A stretch of 64,000 nt of DNA from Skermanella aerolata KACC 11604 (GTDB lineage Bacteria; Pseudomonadota; Alphaproteobacteria; Azospirillales; Azospirillaceae), in the NCBI RefSeq assembly GCF_000936425.1, contig NZ_AVFK01000001.1, positions 1 to 64,000 on the forward strand. The letters run 5' to 3'. The notes below the pieces were generated by a model. That model saw nothing but the letters and a program-made list of their open reading frames with translations. It was not told the DNA's origin and did not search any database. Positions 17,443 to 25,598 of this stretch are shown one piece after another. Both the position numbers and the translations under genes were made by a program. Numbering within the stretch: position 1 is the first letter of the stretch; each line of letters starts with the position of its first letter.

Positions 17443-18348
17443 TCAGTTCCAGGCGCTGGCTTGCAAGAGCCAGGACCGAAAAGCCGCGATTTTGGCGACG
17501 TTGCGCTGCGCCGCACGGTAGGAAAGGAAGTGCAATTCCCGCTCCATTCCCCGGAACCTGCCACCGCCCATCTCGACCAACTCTCGCCGCGCCAACTCTT
17601 CCGCCGCCAAGCGGGTGCTCTCCAGCACCACGCCGACGCCTTGCGCCGCCGCAGCGATGGCCATCGCTGCCCGGTCGAAGGACGGCCTTGCTGCAGATTC
17701 CGCCGCGTTCAGGCCATTGAGCGCGAGCCATTCGTCCCAGCGCACCGGACTGATCGCGGAATCGATCAAGATCAGATCCTGCGGCAGCCCTGGCCCCGAA
17801 AAGTCCGAAGCGGCATCCAGTGCCGGCGCGATCAGGGCCGTGACCAGTTCCGTGCCGAGCGGTTCGGCGATCACGCCGGGTTGCGCCGGCTTCGTTCCGT
17901 AAGCGATGGCCACGTCGATCTCGGCTCGGCGCGTGAGGTCTATAGGATCGGCGCTGGCCGTGATGCGGATGCTGATTTCGGGATGCCGCGCCATGAAGGA
18001 GGGGAGCCGGGGCCCGAGCCACTTCGCGGCGAAGGAGGGCGCGCAGTGCAGCGTGAGCGCTTGTGCCGCCGCCTCCGGCCCCGGACGCAACGCCGCGCAG
18101 GCCGCCTCCAGCTCGTCGAAAACCGGCGTCAGCCGGGTCAAGAGTTGCCGTCCCTCCAGGGTCGGCTCGACCCCCTGGCCACTCAGGCGGCGGAACAGCT
18201 TCCGGCCGAAGTAATCTTCCAGCGCCCGTACCTGATGGCTGACCGCGGACGGGCTGAGGTGCAGCTCTTCGCTCGCCAGGGCGAAGCTACCCAGGCGGGC
18301 GGCCGCCTCGAACGCGCGCAGGGCGAAGAAGCTTGGGAGGCTGCGCAT
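17443..18348 (-). CDS. LysR-family transcriptional regulator (GcvA-like)
   Basis: This 301-residue LysR regulator has an N-terminal helix-turn-helix (residues 1-60: LRAFEAAARLGSFALASEEL, then LSPSAVSHQVRALE) and an effector-binding domain, closest in style to the GcvA subgroup. It is divergent from the class II aldolase-family gene and a TRAP binding protein, so it probably controls them. The usual target would be the shared 485-base intergenic region, which holds a 15-base tandem repeat. The effector is unknown. Confidence 0.88.
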   Translation of the reverse strand: MRSLPSFFALRAFEAAARLGSFALASEELHLSPSAVSHQVRALEDYFGRKLFRRLSGQGVEPTLEGRQLLTRLTPVFDELEAACAALRPGPEAAAQALTLHCAPSFAAKWLGPRLPSFMARHPEISIRITASADPIDLTRRAEIDVAIAYGTKPAQPGVIAEPLGTELVTALIAPALDAASDFSGPGLPQDLILIDSAISPVRWDEWLALNGLNAAESAARPSFDRAAMAIAAAAQGVGVVLESTRLAAEELARRELVEMGGGRFRGMERELHFLSYRAAQRNVAKIAAFRSWLLQASAWN

Positions 18349-18458
18349 CGTTCACCCGCGAAGTTCACCCGTGAATCCGATTCATTACGGGCTGAAAACA
18401 CGTCGTTTGTCAACGGCCCCACGCGCGTTGTATCAGGTGTGCAACAAGCGACCCTGTC

Positions 18459-18488
18459 GCGCAAAACAATGTAGCGCAAAAAAATGTC
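18459..18488. repeat. Two tandem 15-base repeats in the LysR/aldolase intergenic region
   Basis: GCGCAAAACAATGTA (18459-18473) is followed directly by GCGCAAAAAAATGTC (18474-18488), 13 of 15 identical. Copies spaced about one and a half helical turns apart, in front of a LysR-linked gene, suggest regulator half-sites or a phased A-tract bend. Confidence 0.5.
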
Positions 18489-18513
18489 ACGCTAATTAGG
18501 GAGGGAAGGCGCC

Positions 18514-18699
18514 ATGTCACAAGCACTTGCGGGAGCGGCGAAAGCAACGGTCGGGTTGCGGCGCATCCACGGCAGGGCGACGTGGCGCCTCTTCCTGTCC
18601 CTGTTTCGCCGGTACATAACCGCTTGCCTTGACCACATCAACGACGGCTTCACGGAGCTGCGAATGCTGTTGGACCTGAATTCCCGCGAGATGGCCTGA
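18514..18699 (+). pseudogene. Possible small gene, DUF1127-like and probably frameshifted
   Basis: An ORF of 61 codons starts at an ATG behind AGGGAGGGAAGG, a plausible ribosome site. The end (ELRMLLDLNSREMA) resembles the start of the DUF1127 motif. If two bases near 18698 are skipped, the frame continues with NFGLYRLTV, matching the DUF1127 pattern R-x-L-x-D-[IF]-G-L-x-R. That frame then runs open into the aldolase-family gene, so a natural stop is missing. This may be a decayed small gene, a coincidence or a real 61-residue protein. Confidence 0.3.
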
Positions 18700-18833
18700 A
18701 TTTCGGTCTCTACCGTCTGACTGTCCGGCAGGACCAACCCTGCCGATTGCAGCGCCCGGACAGTCCTATCTCGTTTCGCCATCCCGAAGCGGCTCGTCAA
18801 CTGTCAAGCTTTCAAGCCAGGAGAGAAACAATC

Positions 18834-19655
18834 ATGCTCACCACCGATAAAACCAAAGAGCGGGTCTCCATCTACCAGCCTGAGCAGGAAGGGCTGATCT
18901 TCCCGGAGATCCCGGAATTCAACTCGTTCTCGGAGGAGCGTGAGTACCGCAAGCAGCACCTTGTCGCGGCGACGCGCGCGTTCGGCATGCACGGGTTCGA
19001 CTACGGCTTCGCCGGGCACCTGACCGTCCGCGACCCGGAGCGCCCGGAGCTGTACTGGACCAACCCGATGTGCGTCCACTTCTCCCAGGTGAAGATGTCC
19101 AACCTGGTGCTGGCCGATCACGAGGGGCGGGTCGTCGAGGGCGAGTACGCCATCAACCGCGCCGGCTTCGTGCTCCATGCCGCGGTACACGAGGAGTTCC
19201 CGGACGTGGTCGCGATGTGCCACGCCCATACCCTGTACGGCACCGCCTGGTGCGCGACGGGCCGGCCGCTCGACATGATCAGCCAGGACGCCGCCGCCTT
19301 CTATAACAAGCACGCCGTCATCGGCGCCTCCGCCGGAGCGGTGGCGGTGGAGAGGGAGAGTGGGTGGACCGTGGCCAAGGAGATCGGCCGCAACCGCGCT
19401 GTCCTGCACCAGAACCACGGCCTGCTGACGACGAGCCGGCACAGCATCGACGACGCGGCGTTCTGGTTCATCGCGCTCGAGCGCGCTTGCCAGCAGCAGC
19501 TCATGGTCGAGGCGACCGGGATCAAGCCGCAGTTGCTGTCCGACAAGACCGCCCAGTACAGCCAGGACAACGTCGGCAACGACTTCATCGGGTGGCTGCA
19601 CTTCCAAACCCTCTACAGTCACATTGCGGCCACGCAGCCCGACATGTTCGAGTAA
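18834..19655 (+). CDS. Class II aldolase/adducin-family protein
   Basis: The 273-residue protein belongs to the metal-dependent class II aldolase/adducin family, which includes fuculose-phosphate aldolase and ribulose-phosphate epimerase relatives. The zinc-binding histidines appear as CHAHTLYG and NHGLL, with a catalytic-type acid in AAVHEEFPD. The ATG at 18834 has AGGAGA at 9-nt spacing; an upstream extension in frame has no ribosome site. The neighbouring LysR gene and orphan TRAP binding protein suggest catabolism of a small acid or sugar acid, but substrate and reaction are not known. Some members of this subgroup are decarboxylases or lack aldolase activity. Confidence 0.85.
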   Translation: MLTTDKTKERVSIYQPEQEGLIFPEIPEFNSFSEEREYRKQHLVAATRAFGMHGFDYGFAGHLTVRDPERPELYWTNPMCVHFSQVKMSNLVLADHEGRVVEGEYAINRAGFVLHAAVHEEFPDVVAMCHAHTLYGTAWCATGRPLDMISQDAAAFYNKHAVIGASAGAVAVERESGWTVAKEIGRNRAVLHQNHGLLTTSRHSIDDAAFWFIALERACQQQLMVEATGIKPQLLSDKTAQYSQDNVGNDFIGWLHFQTLYSHIAATQPDMFE

Positions 19656-19949
19656 CGAACGCCGTTTCCTGAACCGCGCGATGGCCGGCCCCGATCCGGC
19701 CGTCACACGGTTCAGGCAATCATCGCGATACATGCCCGCCGGGTGACCGCGCCCGAGCAGCGCAACCACGCTCCCCAAATCTTTCAAAAGTCGGACGAAC
19801 GCCTTGGATCATCCAGGCGGACGTGTCGCGCCTCCGCTGGCCGACCGTAGGCCCGGTTCGCGTCGTGATGGCGGACATCGACGAGTTGTCCCCCGGTGCG
19901 GGCGTGCATTCCAAAAAATACAAAAATCGAGATACCTGAGGAGGCCGTT
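19656..19949. other. Intergenic region without recognisable features
   Basis: The 294 bases between the aldolase-family gene and the TRAP binding protein contain no convincing ORF, repeat or hairpin. Only the strong ribosome site GAGGAGG before the next start stands out. Confidence 0.5.
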
Positions 19950-20969
19950 ATGGGAAGTGTTACAAAGAAGATCGTCCTTGGAGCGCTCTTGTCCGCCTGC
20001 CTGTTCGCAGGCTCGGAAGGCCATGCGCAAGACATCAAGGAGCGGACCCTGAAGTTCTCCTTCGTGCAGCCGATCGACAGCCATATGGGCCTCGGCGTGC
20101 AGAAGTTCGCTGAGATCGTGAGCGAGAAAAGCGGAAAGAAAATCACTGTCAAACCGTTCGCGAATGGCACCCTGGGCGGCGATATCCAGATGATCTCCTC
20201 GCTTCAGGGCGGGACGGTCGACATGACGACGCTTCCTCCAGGACTGCTCGTCGGTCAATCCAAGGAATTCATGGCGTTCGACATTCCGTTCCTGTTCAAC
20301 AGCTTCGATGAGGCCGACGCCGTTCTGGACGGAGCCATCGGCAAGCAGTTCTTCGACAAGCTGCCCCGTGGGCTGGTCGGCCTCGCCTATTGGGATCATG
20401 GATTTCGGAACGTCTCCAACAGCAAACGGGCCATCAAGACGCTCGAGGATGTCAAAGGCTTGAAGATCCGCGTGATACAGTCCCCCATCATGCTGGACAC
20501 CTTCAGCGGGCTAGGCGCCAATGCCGTGCCTATGCCTTTCACGGAGCTTTACACCGCGCTTGAAACCGGCACCGTGGACGGGCAGGACAATCCCATCGTC
20601 GCCTTCGAAACCAACAAGTTCGACGAGGTCCAGAAGCACCTGTCCCTGACCCGGCACGTCTACAATCCCCTGATCGTGCTGGTCGGCCAGAAGTCCTGGG
20701 AAAAGCTGTCAGCCGACGAACGCAAGATCATCTCGGACGCTGCCTTCGAGACGCGCGCGTATCAGCGCAAGCTTTCCAGGGACATGGAAGCGAAGTCCAT
20801 CGAGAACGTGAAGAGCAAGGGGACCATCGTCACGGAGGTCTCTCTTGAGGAGAGGGGACGCATGCGCGAGTACCTGAAGGACGTCACCGCCAAGTATACG
20901 GCCGAAATCGGCGAGAAGCTGGTCAAGGATTTCGATACGGAGATCGAAAACGTCCGGTCGCGGCAGTAA
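19950..20969 (+). CDS. TRAP transporter periplasmic binding protein (DctP family)
   Basis: This 339-residue DctP-type protein delivers a ligand, usually an organic or sugar acid, to a TRAP membrane complex. It has a signal peptide (about residues 1-26, cleavage near GHAQD) and the family motifs VKGLKIRV (with the ligand-carboxylate arginine), FTELYTALETGTVDGQ and LSLTRHVYNP. The ATG at 19950 follows GAGGAGG. The small and large TRAP membrane subunits (DctQ, DctM), normally adjacent, are absent: the next gene is on the other strand. It is therefore an orphan binding protein. Confidence 0.9.
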   Translation: MGSVTKKIVLGALLSACLFAGSEGHAQDIKERTLKFSFVQPIDSHMGLGVQKFAEIVSEKSGKKITVKPFANGTLGGDIQMISSLQGGTVDMTTLPPGLLVGQSKEFMAFDIPFLFNSFDEADAVLDGAIGKQFFDKLPRGLVGLAYWDHGFRNVSNSKRAIKTLEDVKGLKIRVIQSPIMLDTFSGLGANAVPMPFTELYTALETGTVDGQDNPIVAFETNKFDEVQKHLSLTRHVYNPLIVLVGQKSWEKLSADERKIISDAAFETRAYQRKLSRDMEAKSIENVKSKGTIVTEVSLEERGRMREYLKDVTAKYTAEIGEKLVKDFDTEIENVRSRQ

Positions 20970-21086
20970 GGTCGTCCTGCTTCAGGGCGGCGGCCTTGAT
21001 GCCCTAACAGCGGGCTCAAGGTCGCTGTCCTTCGACAGGGATTTCGGTTTCAGAAATCCTTGGGGCCGATTTGGCAATTCGGCTTC

Positions 21087-21113
21087 GCGGCGATGGCCCC
21101 GGTCCATCGCCGC
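21087..21113. terminator. Strong hairpin downstream of the TRAP binding protein
   Basis: GCGGCGATGG and CCATCGCCGC form a perfect 10-base-pair stem with a 7-base loop. There is no T-run in either direction, so it is either a non-canonical terminator between convergent genes or another palindromic element. The rest of the 20970-21346 gap holds only the repeat at 21281-21320. Confidence 0.4.
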
Positions 21114-21280
21114 CGGTATATCGAGAAACGCGATCTCTCCGGATCGAACTCGCGCCGCCCCATTCCGTCGAGCATTTCCGCGTGTTGGAAAAGAGCGGCT
21201 CTTCCCAGGCAGAATTAGCTGAACCTACTGGAAACCGCCGGCGCCATTCCAGCGCCCTTGAAGCTTGACCGATCACGGAC

Positions 21281-21320
21281 GTTAGATGTCGGGCTTAAGA
21301 GGCCTGACCTATGCCAGCCT
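21281..21320 (+). repeat. Dispersed palindromic repeat, copy A
   Basis: The segment around 21286-21312 (ATGTCGGGCTTAAGAGGC, then a GACCTAT end) matches the two inverted copies at 42584-42610 and 42667-42693 with three differences in 27 bases, and the similarity extends a few bases on each side (CGTTA before, AGC after). The core GTCGGGC...GCCYGAC is palindromic. This is an intergenic REP-like family. Confidence 0.7.
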
Positions 21321-21346
21321 GTTAACTGCACTTGGGCCTGGGTGGT

Positions 21347-22336
<990 letters not shown>

Positions 22337-22438
22337 GGGTGCCACTTCCGGGAATTGATCATGAGAAGACATGAGTCACACGTGGAAAGCGCGGGCGGAA
22401 TAAACAACCGTCGTCCGGCGCGGGGCGAGGTTGCCGAA

Positions 22439-22876
22439 ATGGAAGCCCTGCTGCGCCTGTCGGGCCGGGAACTGGACGACCTGTTCCGCCGCAGCGATGC
22501 CGGCGCCCGGCCCGACGGCCGGGCCGAGGGACTTTTCCTTCTGGCGCCGGGGACGCCGGGCGCCCCGGTGCTGGCCGGGCTGCTGGGGCTGGCATGGCGG
22601 GGCAAGAACTTCGACGCCGGTTCGGGCACGATGGTCAACCGCGTCCTGCCGGTCGGGATCGAGGCCGTGAAGGCTCGTGTCCGGGAAGAGCCGAGCCGGC
22701 TGGACCGCAAGCCGTGCCATGTCCTGGACTATTCCCGGACATCGCTGATCGCGGGCGGCGTGCGCGACGAGATCCGGGAAGTGGCGCCCGGGCTGTACCT
22801 TGGATTGGTCTACTGGATGGGCCTGCGCGTCGGGCGATTCGCGCTTTGCCTGACCCGTGCGACGGATAAGCGCTGA
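22439..22876 (+). CDS. Conserved hypothetical protein
   Basis: The 145-residue product starts MEALLRLSGRELDDLFRR and has no signal peptide or clear membrane segment. The middle is Gly/Pro-rich (LLAPGTPGAPVLAGLLG) and the end has a beta-rich stretch (VAPGLYLGLVYW). GAGG lies 8 nt before this ATG. An alternative ATG at 22361 would overlap the regulatory region of the divergent oxidoreductase gene. Coding-like codon use supports a real gene; no function is assigned. Confidence 0.6.
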   Translation: MEALLRLSGRELDDLFRRSDAGARPDGRAEGLFLLAPGTPGAPVLAGLLGLAWRGKNFDAGSGTMVNRVLPVGIEAVKARVREEPSRLDRKPCHVLDYSRTSLIAGGVRDEIREVAPGLYLGLVYWMGLRVGRFALCLTRATDKR

Positions 22877-23055
22877 CGAAAACGTCTTTTTTCAATCGGA
22901 ATTTGAACAGCGGAAACGCGGCCGGAGTGCCGGAAAACCTTGTTATGCGCGGCAAGGTTCGTCCTATCCTAAAAGAAATAAATCTTTTGAACAGGGGAAT
23001 GGCAAGTACGCGTTGTGCGTCTAATTCGATGTCAATCCGCGAGGGAGAGATTTGC

Positions 23056-23586
23056 GTGAGCAATTTCATAACATCAAAGGGGCACCAACCCTTGGACATC
23101 ATCCGTAGAACCGTCATCGCCCTGACCGCAGCCGGGGCGCTGCTTGCCGTTGCCGGACAGGCCGGTGCGCAATCGCCGCAGCCGGTATCGAGCGACCCCG
23201 CCGTCGTGACGCAAGAGCGCGAAAAGACCATGAAGTCCATGGGCGACGCGATGAAGAAGATTTCCGCCTATGTGAAGAACGAGGGCGGCACGATCGACGG
23301 CGTGCGCGAGGGGGCGGCCACCATCCAGCAGGCTTCGCACAAGATCGTACCCAGCCTCTTCCCGGCGGATACCGGCATCGGCAAGATCAAGGACAGCGAA
23401 GCCAAACCGGAGATCTGGAAGCAGTGGCCGCAGTTCCAGCAGGCGGCTCAGAAGCTCGAGTCCACCAGCGCCGAACTGGTGACGGTCGCGGCGACCGACG
23501 ACAGGGCGGCCATCGCCAAGCAGTTCGGCCAGGTCGGCCAGTCCTGCGGCGGCTGCCACGACAACTTCCGCCAGAAGAAAGAGTAG
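23056..23586 (+). CDS. Cytochrome c', periplasmic
   Basis: Cytochrome c' is a four-helix periplasmic haem protein linked to nitric oxide binding and electron transfer. The 176-residue precursor has a signal peptide (hydrophobic residues about 17-38, cleavage near GAQS) and the diagnostic C-terminal haem site CGGCH close to the end (SCGGCHDNFRQKKE). The GTG at 23056 is chosen because GAGGGAGAG precedes it and the signal peptide then has normal length. The diheme cytochrome gene begins 2 nt after its stop, so they form an operon. Confidence 0.93.
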   Translation: MSNFITSKGHQPLDIIRRTVIALTAAGALLAVAGQAGAQSPQPVSSDPAVVTQEREKTMKSMGDAMKKISAYVKNEGGTIDGVREGAATIQQASHKIVPSLFPADTGIGKIKDSEAKPEIWKQWPQFQQAAQKLESTSAELVTVAATDDRAAIAKQFGQVGQSCGGCHDNFRQKKE

Positions 23587-23588
23587 GC

Positions 23589-24515
23589 GTGCTTTCAAGG
23601 CTTCCGCGCCTGGGCATCCCGCTGGCTGTCATGGCCAGCGGAGTGTTCTTCGTATCGGTCTCCGCATCCGCCCCCGCATCCGCCCAGGAGGCCGGTAAGG
23701 GTCAGGCCGGTGAAGGTCAGGTCAGTGAGGATCCCGTCGCCCGAGGCGAATACATCTTCAACGCGGCCGGCTGCCTTGGGTGTCATACCGTGCCGAAGAC
23801 CGGCGAGCGGCTGGCGGGAGGGCGGGCGCTCAAGACGCCGTTCGGGACGTTCTATTCCCCCAACATCACGCCCGACCGGGAAACCGGCATCGGCGGCTGG
23901 AGCGAGGCGGACTTCGTCCGGGCGATGCGCGAGGGCAAGGCGCCGGACGGCTCGGCGTATTTCCCGGTGTTCCCCTATACCTCGTTCACCCATCTGACCG
24001 AGGGCGACATCCGCGACCTCAAGGCCTATATCGACGCGCAGCCGGCGGTTTCCCAGGCGAACAAGCCGCACGAGGTTTCCCCGCCGTTCGGCTGGCGCTT
24101 CCTTCTGCCGGTCTGGCAGACGCTCTTCCTGGACGAAAGCGGCTTGCCGGAAGAAGCGGGGCGGGACGAGAAGTGGCATCGCGGGCGCTACCTGGTGCAG
24201 GCGGCGGGACATTGCGGCGAGTGTCATTCACCCCGCAACTTCCTGGGCGTCGTCGATCATGACCGGATGCTTGCCGGGTCGGCCAGCGGGCCGGAGGGCA
24301 AGGCCGTGCCGAGCATCACCTCCGATCCGGACAAGGGCATCGGGAAATGGTCGCAAGGCGAGATCGCCTTCATGCTGGAAATCGGCATGCAGCCCGACGG
24401 CGACTTCGTCGGCGGCGGGATGAACGAGGTCGTCGAGAACAGCACGTCGAAGCTGACGGCGGAAGACCGCGATGCCATCGCGGCCTATCTGAAGACGGTG
24501 CCGCCGGCTCCCTGA
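23589..24515 (+). CDS. Diheme c-type cytochrome
   Basis: This 308-residue secreted cytochrome has two CXXCH haem sites, CLGCH near residue 60 and CGECH near residue 213. Each sits in a small c-type domain with an axial-ligand region (PNITPDRETGIG; SITSDPDKGIGKW). The repeated pattern matches cytochrome subunits of membrane-bound alcohol or sugar dehydrogenases and related electron-transfer partners. The signal peptide (about residues 8-32, ASAQEA) supports the GTG start at 23589, directly after the cytochrome c' gene. No dehydrogenase gene is adjacent, so it probably passes electrons between cytochrome c' or other donors and an oxidase. Confidence 0.88.
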   Translation: MLSRLPRLGIPLAVMASGVFFVSVSASAPASAQEAGKGQAGEGQVSEDPVARGEYIFNAAGCLGCHTVPKTGERLAGGRALKTPFGTFYSPNITPDRETGIGGWSEADFVRAMREGKAPDGSAYFPVFPYTSFTHLTEGDIRDLKAYIDAQPAVSQANKPHEVSPPFGWRFLLPVWQTLFLDESGLPEEAGRDEKWHRGRYLVQAAGHCGECHSPRNFLGVVDHDRMLAGSASGPEGKAVPSITSDPDKGIGKWSQGEIAFMLEIGMQPDGDFVGGGMNEVVENSTSKLTAEDRDAIAAYLKTVPPAP

Positions 24516-24701
24516 TCGGCGCGCGGCGAAACACGGCGTTGGATGTATCTGTGTTCAGTTTGTGATGATATCCAACTTTTTCGGTTCCGTCGGAAAGCGT
24601 CGCACTTTAAGCTGAGGGCGAATGTCGCGGATGCGCCGGGGTGCCGGCTTGCGTCGTGGCCCGCTTTCAGGCGGAAGCCGTGTGTTGCCTTCAGGAGGTC
24701 C

Positions 24702-24755
24702 ATGATGCCCAGTCCCGCGTTGCGCCTTCCAAAAGCGCGGGACGGTGCCCTTTGA
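24702..24755 (+). CDS. Possible 17-codon leader ORF coupled to the metallophosphoesterase
   Basis: An ATG behind AGGAGG (24694-24699) opens a short reading frame MMPSPALRLPKARDGAL. Its TGA overlaps the TTG that starts the next gene (TTGA). The strong ribosome site with a weak downstream start suggests translational coupling. Real translation is not proven. Confidence 0.4.
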   Translation: MMPSPALRLPKARDGAL

Positions 24756-25468
24756 CCGTCCTGTTCTGCGGCGATCCCCACGGCAGCTATTCCCAGATCG
24801 TCCGGGCGGTGATGACCAAGGCGCCGTCGGCGGTCGTCATCGTCGGAGACCACGACCTGGAGCAGCCGCTGGAGGAGGTTCTGGCGTCGGTGGTCGATAT
24901 GGGCATTCCGGTCTGGTGGATACCGGGGAACCATGACGGCGACCGGACCCACTGGTACGACAATCTTTTCGACAGCGGGTTGGGCGGCTTCAACCTGCAT
25001 GGCCGGGTCGCGGAGGTGGTGCCCGGCTTGCGGGTCGCCGGTTTCGGCGGGGTGTTCCGCGGACGGATATGGCACCCGGCGGAAGGCGACGGCACTCCGC
25101 GCTTTACATCGAGGGACGACTACCTCGCCTCCCTGCCGCCGACCCACCGGTGGCGGGGCGGCCTGCCGCTGGCCCAGCGGGTGTCGATCTGGTGGGAGGA
25201 CTACCAGCACCTGCGCACCCAGAAGGCCGACGTGCTGGTCTGCCACGAGGCGCCCAGCACTCATCGGCACGGCTTCGCCGTGCTTGACGAGCTTGCCCGG
25301 TCCATGGGCGCGCGGCTGATCGTGCATGGCCACCATCATATCGGCTATCAGGCGATGCTGCCCGGAGCGGTGCGCGTGGTCGGCATCGGACGCGCCGGGT
25401 TGTGGCGGCTGGGCGTTCAGCCGCCGCTGGCGCCGGTTCCCGCCGAGTCCGTGCCCACGGCCCTGTAG
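24752..25468 (+). CDS. Metallophosphoesterase (calcineurin-like)
   Basis: This 238-residue dimetal phosphoesterase shows the family ligands in order: GDPHG (DxH), GDHD, PGNHD, a later H in CHEAPS, and HGHHH near residue 190. The substrate is unknown; relatives hydrolyse phosphodiesters or nucleotides. The only start that places GDPHG at the usual N-terminal position is the TTG at 24752. It overlaps the end of a short leader ORF with a strong ribosome site. A long in-frame extension upstream has no coding character. The gene stands alone between the cytochromes and a signalling block. Confidence 0.8.
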   Translation: MTVLFCGDPHGSYSQIVRAVMTKAPSAVVIVGDHDLEQPLEEVLASVVDMGIPVWWIPGNHDGDRTHWYDNLFDSGLGGFNLHGRVAEVVPGLRVAGFGGVFRGRIWHPAEGDGTPRFTSRDDYLASLPPTHRWRGGLPLAQRVSIWWEDYQHLRTQKADVLVCHEAPSTHRHGFAVLDELARSMGARLIVHGHHHIGYQAMLPGAVRVVGIGRAGLWRLGVQPPLAPVPAESVPTAL

Positions 25469-25507
25469 ACCGGCGTTCCGGATCAAAATTTAGAAATATA
25501 AGTATCC

Positions 25508-25529
25508 GCGTGCTGATGTCGCAGCACGC
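25508..25529. terminator. Hairpin after the metallophosphoesterase gene
   Basis: GCGTGCTG and CAGCACGC form a perfect 8-base-pair stem with a 6-base loop, in an AT-rich gap before the kinase gene. It is a plausible terminator though the following bases are mixed A/T rather than a T-run. Confidence 0.4.
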
Positions 25530-25598
25530 ATATTGAAAGCATTTAATAATAATTATTTCCATAAGCTTGGCCCGGCATCTGCTGTGGCATGAATAATA

